Below the pieces are notes generated by a model. The model had not been told where the DNA came from. It searched no databases and was given only the letters and a program-made list of their open reading frames with translations. 37,599 nt of DNA. It comes from Elusimicrobiales bacterium. Its GTDB lineage: Bacteria; Elusimicrobiota; Elusimicrobia; Elusimicrobiales; Elusimicrobiaceae. The stretch's first letter is position 1. Every line of letters begins with the position of its first letter. Below are positions 22,075 through 29,135 of the stretch, piece after piece. The position numbers were made by a program, and so were the translations under genes. The stretch lies in assembly GCA_041651175.1 (NCBI GenBank), contig JBAZJT010000019.1, positions 1 through 37,599 of the forward strand, read 5' to 3'.

Positions 22075-23500
22075 CCTTGCGTTATGCGCCCCCGCGCTGG
22101 CCGGGCTGGCAGCCCTGATTTCCGGCAAAAAAGCGGCGCGCGCGCTGCTGACCGGGGCCGCCGTTTTCAACCTCGCGCTGTGCGGGCTGCTGTGGCGTTT
22201 TCCCCCCGCCTCCGGCAGCTGGTTCATGGCGGACAGCGCTTCCCTTATATTCCTTGCGGTTACGGGGCTGTTGTTTGCGGCCTGCTCTTTCTACGCGCGC
22301 GGGTATCTGGACACGCTCTCGCCCAAGCCGCATATATTCTCCGGCGTTTTCGGCGACGAGCCGGAGCCGGTGTTCATCTCCTTCCTGCTGCTTTTCCTGG
22401 CGGCCATGAATTTTGTGTGCCTCAGCAGGCATATCGCGATGATGTGGGTCGCGCTGGAGGCGACGACGCTGGTCAGCGCGCCGCTTATCTGCTTTCACCG
22501 GACGCCGCGCTCTCTGGAGGCGGCGTGGAAATACCTTATGATATGCTCGGTCGGCATCGCGCTGGCGCTGCTGGGAAATTTCTTCATAGCCTCCGCCGCC
22601 GGCGCGGCCAATGTTCCCATGCTCTGCGACGTCCTGCGCGACAGCGCGCGGCTGCTGAACCCGCTGTGGCTGAAGCTGGCTTTCGTGCTGGCCTTTACCG
22701 GCTACGGCGCGAAGATGGGGCTGGCCCCAATGCACACCTGGCTGCCGGACGCGCACGGCGAGTCGCCCTCTCCGGTTTCCGCGCTGCTGTCGGGCGCGCT
22801 GCTCAACTGCGCCTTTTTGTCGCTGATGCGGGTGGCGGCGGTATGCAGCGGCGCCGGGCTGGGCGAATTCGTAAACGACGTGTTCCTGTTTTTCGGCATA
22901 GCATCGGTGGTTATCGCGGCGGCCTTCATGCTGCGCCAGCGCGACTACAAGCGGCTGCTGGCCTATTCCAGCGTGGAGAACATGGGCATAATCGCCGCCG
23001 GCGTGGGCGCGGGAACGGTGTACGGCGCGGTTTTGCAGGCCATCAACCATTCGCTGGTAAAGGCGATGCTGTTCATGGCCTCCGGCAATATACTGCGCGG
23101 CTTCCGCACCAAAAGCTCAGCCGAGGTCGGCAACCTGGCGGCGATGCCGTTTACCGGGTTTTTATGGGCCGCCGGATTTATGGCGATACTGGGGCTGCCG
23201 CCTTTCGGCATTTTTGTGAGCAAGCTGGTCATAATAAAGGCGATGTTTGCCTCCGGGCACGGACGGGCGGGCGCGCTGTTTATTTTCATGCTGGCGGTGG
23301 TGTTTGCCGGGGTGGCGCATTCGGTTATGGGGATGTTCGCCCCCTCCGGCGCCAAACCGCCCCAGGGGCGGGAGCGGCTTGTATTCATACTGCCCGCCGC
23401 GCTGCTGGGCCTGTGCGCGCTGGCGACGGGGCTGTATATCCCGCAATGGCTTGACGCCGCCGTTAAATCCGCCTCCGCCGCGCTGGGGGGCGCATGGTGA
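22067..23500 (+). CDS. Ehr/Hyf-type complex, antiporter-like subunit (HyfF-like)
   Basis: A second antiporter-like subunit (NuoM/NuoN/HyfF class), 477 residues and about 13 helices. It has Glu131 in WVALEATTLVSAP, Lys216 in GYGAKMGLAPMHTWLPDAHGE and LLSGALLNCAF at about 240-250, where HyfF proteins carry Asn in place of the Lys of HyfB. Together with the subunit at 18657 this gives two antiporter modules, so an arm comparable to hydrogenase-4 with HyfD missing. It overlaps the following gene by seven bases. Confidence 0.9.
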   Translation: MISLALCAPALAGLAALISGKKAARALLTGAAVFNLALCGLLWRFPPASGSWFMADSASLIFLAVTGLLFAACSFYARGYLDTLSPKPHIFSGVFGDEPEPVFISFLLLFLAAMNFVCLSRHIAMMWVALEATTLVSAPLICFHRTPRSLEAAWKYLMICSVGIALALLGNFFIASAAGAANVPMLCDVLRDSARLLNPLWLKLAFVLAFTGYGAKMGLAPMHTWLPDAHGESPSPVSALLSGALLNCAFLSLMRVAAVCSGAGLGEFVNDVFLFFGIASVVIAAAFMLRQRDYKRLLAYSSVENMGIIAAGVGAGTVYGAVLQAINHSLVKAMLFMASGNILRGFRTKSSAEVGNLAAMPFTGFLWAAGFMAILGLPPFGIFVSKLVIIKAMFASGHGRAGALFIFMLAVVFAGVAHSVMGMFAPSGAKPPQGRERLVFILPAALLGLCALATGLYIPQWLDAAVKSASAALGGAW

Positions 23501-24939
23501 AGGATATTCTTGATATAGTGGCTTTCCGCAACCGCGTCATAAACGCGGTCTCAGGCGGGAAGGCGCTGCTTGCGCTGTTTGCGCTGCCTGAACATGTCCT
23601 CTGCGCCGTTCTGGGCGACAGGGAGAAGCGCTCCGCTGAAACCCTGTTTGCCGCCGTTGAAGGCGACGAATACCCTTCGCTGACCCCGCAATGCCCGCAG
23701 GCGCATATGTTTGAGCGCGAGATAGCCGAGCAATACGATATCGCGCCGCTGGGCCATCCCTGGCTGAAACCTGTCAGATTCCACAGGCCGTACCGCGCCG
23801 GCGCGAAGGTGTTTGCCGAAACCGGTCCCGCCGTCTGCGACTTTTTCCGGGTGGAGGGCGCGGAAATACACGAGGTCGCCGTCGGCCCCGTTCACGCCGG
23901 CATCATAGAGCCGGGGCATTTCAGATTCCAATGCTATGGCGAGAATGTCCTGCATCTTGATATCGCGCTCGGTTTCCAGCACCGCGGCGCGGAGCGGGCG
24001 CTGGTCTCAAACCCGAAACGGCGGATTTTTTACATGGAAACCCTGGCGGGGGACACCACCATAGGCCATACCCTCGCCTATTGCCGCAACATTGAATCGC
24101 TGGGCGGGATGCAGATTTCGGAAAGTGCGGAGGCGGCGCGCGCCGTCGCGCTGGAGCTGGAGCGTCTTGCCAATCACGCCGGCGATCTGGGCGCGCTGGC
24201 CGGGGATATAGGCTATCTTCCCACAATGTCTTTCTGCGGGCGGCTGCGCGGCGATTTTCTTAATATGACCGCGCTGCTTTGCGGCAGCCGTTTTGGGCGG
24301 GGGCTGCTGCGCGGGGGCGGGCTGCGCCGCCCTGTTACCAAAGAAATAGCGGATGAACTGCTGTCCCGGCTTATCGCGGCGGAGGCGGATTTGAAAAACG
24401 CCGTGGAACTGCTCTGGAACACACCTTCCGTCCTTGCTCGGTTTGAAAATACTGGCGTTATCTCGGCGGAGAATGCCGTGGCTCTCGGTCTTGCCGGTCC
24501 CTGCGCGCGAGCCTGCGGCTTGGGGATAGACGCCAGAAAGGATTTCCCGTCCGGAATTTATCTCAAACGCGAATTTGAGCCCGCCGTCTGCGCCACAGGC
24601 GACGTTTATGCCCGCGCCATGACGCGCTGGATTGAATGCCGGGATTCGATAGCCCTTATAAAAGAAATTCTGCCCGCCGCTGTATGCGGCCCGGAGCCGG
24701 AGGCAAAACCCGCGCTCGCGCCTGACAGCCTGTCTGTTTCCGTGGAGGAGGGCTGGCGCGGCGAGATTTGCCATATCGCCCGCACCGACGCGCGCGGACA
24801 GTTGGATTTTTACAAGGTGGTGGACCCGTCTTTCAGGAACTGGCCGGGGCTTGCGCTTGCCATGCGCGGCCAGCAGATTTCGGATTTCCCGCTGTGCAAC
24901 AAGAGCTTCAATCTTTCCTATTGCGGGCATGATTTATGA
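23494..24939 (+). CDS. Ehr large subunit (HyfG/HycE-like) lacking NiFe-binding cysteines
   Basis: A 481-residue fusion of a NuoC-like domain (about 1-100, with FEREIAEQYDIAPLGHPWLKPVRF) and a NuoD/hydrogenase-large-subunit domain. In HycE the L1 motif is RVCGICGFAH; here the aligned residues 183-192 read TLAGDTTIGH, so both cysteines are replaced (Ala185, Thr188). In HycE L2 is SLDPCYSCTDR; here residues 471-481 read SFNLSYCGHDL, so both cysteines are replaced (Ser475, Gly478). The protein ends at the position where hydrogenase precursors are cleaved, so there is no maturation tail. It cannot hold a NiFe centre as known. It matches the energy-converting hydrogenase-related (Ehr) group; the redox substrate is unknown. 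Confidence 0.88.
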   Translation: MVKDILDIVAFRNRVINAVSGGKALLALFALPEHVLCAVLGDREKRSAETLFAAVEGDEYPSLTPQCPQAHMFEREIAEQYDIAPLGHPWLKPVRFHRPYRAGAKVFAETGPAVCDFFRVEGAEIHEVAVGPVHAGIIEPGHFRFQCYGENVLHLDIALGFQHRGAERALVSNPKRRIFYMETLAGDTTIGHTLAYCRNIESLGGMQISESAEAARAVALELERLANHAGDLGALAGDIGYLPTMSFCGRLRGDFLNMTALLCGSRFGRGLLRGGGLRRPVTKEIADELLSRLIAAEADLKNAVELLWNTPSVLARFENTGVISAENAVALGLAGPCARACGLGIDARKDFPSGIYLKREFEPAVCATGDVYARAMTRWIECRDSIALIKEILPAAVCGPEPEAKPALAPDSLSVSVEEGWRGEICHIARTDARGQLDFYKVVDPSFRNWPGLALAMRGQQISDFPLCNKSFNLSYCGHDL

Positions 24940-25673
24940 TTAAAGCGCTTATGGCAAGGCTCGCGCAGCGCGAGCGGACAGTTGAATATCCCGCCAAAGA
25001 ACCCGTTCTGCCGCCGCGTTTCCGCGGCAGGCCGCAATTGCGCGCGGAAAAATGCTCCGGCTGCGGCAGTTGCGCCGAAGCCTGCCCGACGCAAGCCATA
25101 ACCGCCGGCCCGTTGTCGCTTGATATGGGCAAGTGCATATTCTGCGGCTTGTGCGCGGAAATTTGCGGCGAAGGCGCGGTAACTTTTACCACTGATTACA
25201 AGCTGGCCGCGTCCTCAAGACAGGATTTGACGGGTCCCGAATACCGGCTTGCGCGCGCGCTGGAGAAAAAGACGCTCGCCCTTTTTGGCCGTTCGCTTAA
25301 GCTGCGGCAGGTAAGCGCGGGCGGCTGCAATGCCTGCGAGGCGGACGTCAATGTTCTCAACACCGTTGTTTTTGACCTGGGCAGGTTCGGCATTCAGTTT
25401 GTGGCCTCGCCCCGCCATGCCGACGGGCTGCTTATCACCGGCCCCGTAACAAAAAACATGGAATACGCGCTGGTTGAAACCTATAACGCCGTCCCCGCGC
25501 CGAAAATCGTCATTGCGGTCGGCGCCTGCGCCGTTTCCGGCGGATTATACGCCGGCCATGAGCAGACTGCCGGCATCCCGCCGCAAATTCCGGTAAATCT
25601 GTATGTCCCCGGTTGTCCCCCCCATCCGATGACAATTCTGGACGGCCTCCTGCGCCTGCTGGCGAAAATTTGA
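24936..25673 (+). CDS. Ehr electron-transfer subunit: ferredoxin fused to NuoB-like domain (HyfH-HyfI)
   Basis: A 245-residue protein joining two parts usually encoded separately. The N-terminal half (about 35-82) has two CxxCxxCxxxC clusters: Cys 40, 43, 46, 50 and 67, 70, 73, 77, ligating two [4Fe-4S] centres as in HyfH/NuoI. The C-terminal half is NuoB/HyfI-like with GGCNACEAD (Cys131, Cys134), GACAVSGG (Cys198) and PGCPPHP (Cys227), a complete ligand set for the cluster next to the active site. The electron path to the large subunit is therefore intact although the NiFe site is not. It overlaps the large-subunit gene by four bases and is the last gene of the operon. Confidence 0.9.
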   Translation: MIKALMARLAQRERTVEYPAKEPVLPPRFRGRPQLRAEKCSGCGSCAEACPTQAITAGPLSLDMGKCIFCGLCAEICGEGAVTFTTDYKLAASSRQDLTGPEYRLARALEKKTLALFGRSLKLRQVSAGGCNACEADVNVLNTVVFDLGRFGIQFVASPRHADGLLITGPVTKNMEYALVETYNAVPAPKIVIAVGACAVSGGLYAGHEQTAGIPPQIPVNLYVPGCPPHPMTILDGLLRLLAKI

Positions 25674-25679
25674 TTCATC

Positions 25680-25705
25680 CCTCCGCCGGTAAAACTTGCC
25701 GGAGG
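25680..25705 (+). terminator. Weak hairpin after the Ehr operon
   Basis: CCTCCG and CGGAGG pair around a 14-base loop, seven bases after the last stop codon. Only TTG follows, so termination by this hairpin alone is uncertain. Confidence 0.4.
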
Positions 25706-25712
25706 TTGAGCC

Positions 25713-25941
25713 AATCTGCGCTAATCTGCGTAATCTGCGGGTTATCTGCGTTTAACTGCTGTGGCGTCAGCGTTGAATGAGCAAGTGAAAACAGCTTGCG
25801 CGGCGGAAACAGCAAAACCGGCGCTATCGGCGTATGACCCATGCTTTCAGTTTCCCGCCGACAGAAACCGCAGAGCATGTTCTCCGACGAAGCGGCATTT
25901 TACCGCAGATGCCCCGCAGATTACGCAGATTAACGCAGATT
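25713..25941. repeat. Inverted pair of AATCTGCG-repeat arms
   Basis: Arms 25713-25750 and 25904-25941 are inverted copies (38 bases, about four mismatches) built of tandem AATCTGCG units (CGCAGATT on the other strand). They enclose about 150 bases with no gene and no internal symmetry. Such CGCAGATTA-type words are dispersed in many environmental genomes. The region 25674-25978 holds nothing else I can name. Confidence 0.75.
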
Positions 25942-25978
25942 AACAAAACCGCGCTTTTACAATCCGCATGGCAACCTA

Positions 25979-27247
25979 CTAATTTTTCATTCGATTGTAC
26001 TGAACGGTACGCTCTTCCTGTGTTTTGACCGCTTCAAGTCTATTTTGCGCGTTAGAGACAAGTTCTGGATCGGGAGCTTTCAAAAGTTCTTCCAGCAATG
26101 GCTTTGACTCTTCAGGTTTCATAACATTTATAAGCTTCCATGCAGCTTGTTGAGCGAATTCATGACGGCCTCGCCTAGTTTCCCCATCCCGCAGATAGGC
26201 CCGGAATATGGTTTGTATTGATGCACCGGTAACTTTTTCCACAATGTTTATTGCATCCTGCCTGGTTTGCTGTTGAGCTTTGGTAATATCGCCAGTCCAT
26301 CCAAAACTATCCTCAGGAAAAGAATTCAAAACTATTCTTTTGCTGTCAGGATTGCTCTTCCAGTCAGACAACGATAATCCCTCCCGGTCCATGATTGTAA
26401 TTATTGCCGCAGCAATGGCAGTGCTCGAAGCAGGCAGTGCTTGGCGAAAAGCTGCTTGCAGCAGTACAATATCATCTTTTGTGCCAATCATTCCCATAAT
26501 ATTCGCTGCAGCCACTTTTCCCAGCCATTCCGGGAGAGATTTGCGGATATCGGAATGAGGAGAGTAATCAGATAACCATTTTGCCGCTAGGGTGTAACCG
26601 TCTCGACTGCCTAATTTCGCGAGGGCTTCCGCAGAACAAATTGCTAGCCACCAATCATCACTTATAAGCGTTTTTTTCAGAACAGGAACCGCCTCCGCTG
26701 CGCCGATATTTCCCAAAGCAGTTACTACAAGAGCCATGTCGGAAGCAGATGTTGTGCTATCAGTCAAAATCGCTAGAAGTGTCGGCACGATATTGCGATT
26801 GCGGCAATAGCCCAAAGATTGGATTAGATTTCCGCTGGCAACCGGTTTCCCAGAGATCAGCAGAGTTATCATTTGCTCTTCCCGCAATGCATCACAATGG
26901 CGGCCAAGCAGATAGGCCGCCCTTGAACGAATGGACTGGTCAGAGTCTGTCGCAGCCCTGAATAGTCCCCATTGCGAAACAGGCGTGTCGTGAAGTCCCC
27001 AAAAAGTGATTACCTGATTGCGGTCATCATTGCTTAATTTTTCGTATTCAGAATGGCTCTTCTCTATGCGGTGGTTTAAGTTTTTTTGGTGCATAGTCAT
27101 TTGCCAGCAATATAGTTTTCCCCGTTGTTTGTAGTAAAACCCCAATAATTGTCGTGTAAATGTTTCGCCAAAACAGACGTTAGGCAAGAGCAATGCACAT
27201 AGAATGGCATAAAGCAAGGTGCCGGCTTGACGTGGCAACATAGTCAT
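25979..27247 (-). CDS. Secreted HEAT-repeat protein in a low-GC patch
   Basis: A 422-residue exported protein with a signal peptide at 1-27 (..LLPNVCFGE). Residues about 95-250 contain HEAT/PBS-lyase-like helical repeats, such as DQSIRSRAAYLLGRHCDAL, RNIVPTLLAILTDS and AAEAVPVLKKTL, which normally bind proteins. The base composition is plainly lower in GC than its neighbours (26 G+C in 60 bases at 26041-26100), suggesting recent transfer. The start follows GGGAGG that lies inside the end of the broken restriction gene three bases upstream, so expression may depend on that transcript. No family name beyond the repeats. Confidence 0.7.
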   Translation of the reverse strand: MTMLPRQAGTLLYAILCALLLPNVCFGETFTRQLLGFYYKQRGKLYCWQMTMHQKNLNHRIEKSHSEYEKLSNDDRNQVITFWGLHDTPVSQWGLFRAATDSDQSIRSRAAYLLGRHCDALREEQMITLLISGKPVASGNLIQSLGYCRNRNIVPTLLAILTDSTTSASDMALVVTALGNIGAAEAVPVLKKTLISDDWWLAICSAEALAKLGSRDGYTLAAKWLSDYSPHSDIRKSLPEWLGKVAAANIMGMIGTKDDIVLLQAAFRQALPASSTAIAAAIITIMDREGLSLSDWKSNPDSKRIVLNSFPEDSFGWTGDITKAQQQTRQDAINIVEKVTGASIQTIFRAYLRDGETRRGRHEFAQQAAWKLINVMKPEESKPLLEELLKAPDPELVSNAQNRLEAVKTQEERTVQYNRMKN

Positions 27248-27250
27248 GGT

Positions 27251-27640
27251 TTACTGCCTCCCATAAGCCTGTAACCCTGCGCTGTGTCCGTACCGCCGGA
27301 TTTGCAGCGAAGGCGCGACATCGTGGATTATATCGACGGACGGCTTTTTCGCTTCAACATAAAATTTGCGCTCCTTGCCGATTTTGAAGCAATAATCCGG
27401 CGCGCGTTTTGAACCGGAGATTTCAAGGCTGTCCTCTATTATGACGTCGCGGTAATCCTCGCTTTTGCCGGATTCGTTGGAGACGTCCCAGTCCAGCAGC
27501 TCAAAAAACGGATTCAAAAAATCGTTGCGCAGCTTGGCCTCTTTGTAGCCGCCGCTTTTATACTGCGCCAGATTGTCGCGGAACCGCTCCGCAAGCTGGG
27601 CGAGTTTGGCCAGCCGCTCCTCGCGGGTCTTATATTTCAT
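27251..27640 (-). pseudogene. N-terminal fragment of a restriction-modification enzyme
   Basis: A 129-residue product that matches the N-terminal nuclease part of type IIG/type I-like restriction-modification proteins: a helical start, RNDFLNPFFELLDWDV, then a PD-(D/E)XK nuclease core with PDYCF..ERKFYVEAKKP. It stops after QIRRYGHSAGLQ, where full-length relatives continue with a helix and then hundreds of residues of methylase and specificity domains. The break coincides with the start of the low-GC HEAT gene, so a replacement or deletion probably removed the rest. A TATAAT lies close before the ATG. Residual nuclease activity is unlikely. Confidence 0.7.
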
Positions 27641-27660
27641 ACTTCAATTATAGCCGATTG

Positions 27661-27678
27661 CCGGGCGGCTTTGCCCGG
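27661..27678 (-). other. Small hairpin between MFS gene and restriction fragment
   Basis: CCGGGC and GCCCGG with a six-base loop, about 30 bases downstream of the MFS stop codon. No T run follows, so it is only a candidate terminator. Confidence 0.35.
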
Positions 27679-27707
27679 TATCTCGCAAATGCCGCCGGGT
27701 TGCGGGG

Positions 27708-29135
27708 TTATCTCCCCTCTTCCTGTGTTTGGATTTTGGTTTTGAACAGCACCAGGGCTATGGGGGTTAGCAGAGTCATAAATCCTATCAGTAGCCACAT
27801 GATTTGCGGGTTTCTGGCGCCGGTTTCCGGACAGTAGGTTTGCAGCAGCCAGCCGGACAATGCCCCGGCCACGAATTTCGCCGCGAAATACGGCAGTATG
27901 GAAAATCCCATATACGAGGCTTCGTGGCCTTTTGGCGCGATGGATGCTGTGTAGTCGTAGAGGCGCGGGGACCATAAAGCCTCTCCCACGGAAAGCACTA
28001 CGACGGACAGTATGATGGGCATGTAAAGCGGATTTACATAATTTCCCGGCACGCCAAGAACCGTGTTGACCAGAAAATGCCCCGCCGGGCCGTTGGCTAC
28101 GCCGGCAAACCATTCCGCCGGCAATGCCGGACATAACATTGAAAGCGCGGTTACAATGCAGCCGGCGGTTATCATTTTATAGGAGGATATTTTCTGCGTC
28201 AGCGCGCCCGCTATGGGGACCAGTATCACTATCAGCACCGGATTGAGCATCCCGAACAGCCTGCCTATGGGCGCGCCGCTTCCAAGCTCGCGCAGCGCAT
28301 ATTTGGGGAAGGTGTAATCCATATGCGAAAACGGCAGGCGCACGCCTATTATCAGCGCAAGAAACAGCATGAATTTGAGGAACACCGGATGGCGGCACGC
28401 CTCGGCGAAAATGCGGCAGGAGGATTTGATTGTTTCGGCGGCATCGCCCGCCAGCGCGGACAGTGAGAACGCCCGCTCCCCGTTTTGTTTTCCGGGAACG
28501 GCGGTGTCTTCGCGCAGCAAAAACCAGGCCAGCAGGAATGCCGGAACATAAAACAGCGCGCTGGCCAGCAGTATCATCCTGTAGGCGCTTATGCCGTAGC
28601 CGGCAGCCGTAAAAACTCCGCCCGCGCCTGCGCTGCCGCGTATAAAATCCACCGACCAGCCGGCCACGGCTATGCCGGCGTTGCGTATGGCGTAATAAAG
28701 CGAAAAAGCCATGGGCCGCTGCGCCTGGCCGGAATACTGCCTTACCGCCGCCACTGTTACCGGCGTCATCAAAGCCTGGCCCAGCGCCATCGGGAAAAAA
28801 CCCAGCGCCAGCGCCGCCGGCTTTAGCGGAAGCAGCGCGGCGGCGGCGCCGGTGGCCGCGCATATCGCAAAACCGGACAGGAACGCTTTTTTCAGGCCCA
28901 CGGCGTCGGCAAACGGCCCCGCCAGCACGGTAAAAACGCATAACAGCGCAGACCATGCCGCCACCAGAAGCCCGGCATTTATATCGCTGTAGCCCAGGTC
29001 GTAGGAGAGCCATAATGCCATCACCGGCGTTACCAGGCCGTAGCCCGTTATCGCCAGCATGAAGGAGCCGTAGGTTACCCAAAGCTCCTTCGGCGCGCCT
29101 TTGAGGACGGCGAATTTTTCAAAAAAGGCTCTCAC
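27708..29135 (-). CDS. MFS transporter
   Basis: A 475-residue inner-membrane protein with 12 predicted helices in two halves. It has the loop 2-3 signature region GPFADAVGLKKAFLSG (about 72-87, a variant of GxxxDxxGRRK) and an irregular central loop at about 220-250. The pattern FSLYYAIRNAGIAVAGW resembles proton-coupled oligopeptide/POT-like members, but the ExxERFxYY motif is absent and no substrate is assigned. It overlaps the upstream membrane protein gene by four bases, so the two are co-expressed. Confidence 0.8.
   Translation of the reverse strand: MRAFFEKFAVLKGAPKELWVTYGSFMLAITGYGLVTPVMALWLSYDLGYSDINAGLLVAAWSALLCVFTVLAGPFADAVGLKKAFLSGFAICAATGAAAALLPLKPAALALGFFPMALGQALMTPVTVAAVRQYSGQAQRPMAFSLYYAIRNAGIAVAGWSVDFIRGSAGAGGVFTAAGYGISAYRMILLASALFYVPAFLLAWFLLREDTAVPGKQNGERAFSLSALAGDAAETIKSSCRIFAEACRHPVFLKFMLFLALIIGVRLPFSHMDYTFPKYALRELGSGAPIGRLFGMLNPVLIVILVPIAGALTQKISSYKMITAGCIVTALSMLCPALPAEWFAGVANGPAGHFLVNTVLGVPGNYVNPLYMPIILSVVVLSVGEALWSPRLYDYTASIAPKGHEASYMGFSILPYFAAKFVAGALSGWLLQTYCPETGARNPQIMWLLIGFMTLLTPIALVLFKTKIQTQEEGR

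Noticed and set aside
23494..24939. Annotating the large subunit as an active NiFe hydrogenase (hyfG/hycE)
   Set aside because: All four metal-binding cysteines and the processing tail are missing, so the gene name would mislead.
18657..25673. Respiratory complex I (nuo) operon
   Set aside because: NuoA, E, F, G, J and a quinone-type set are absent, and the NuoC/D fusion and HyfE-like subunit point to the hydrogenase-4 / Ehr branch.
25713..25941. CRISPR-like repeats (AATCTGCG units)
   Set aside because: Units are eight to ten bases without spacers; it is an inverted repeat pair.
27637..28134. 165-codon minus-strand frame between the MFS gene and the restriction fragment
   Set aside because: It is an alternative frame of the MFS gene with no recognisable protein features.
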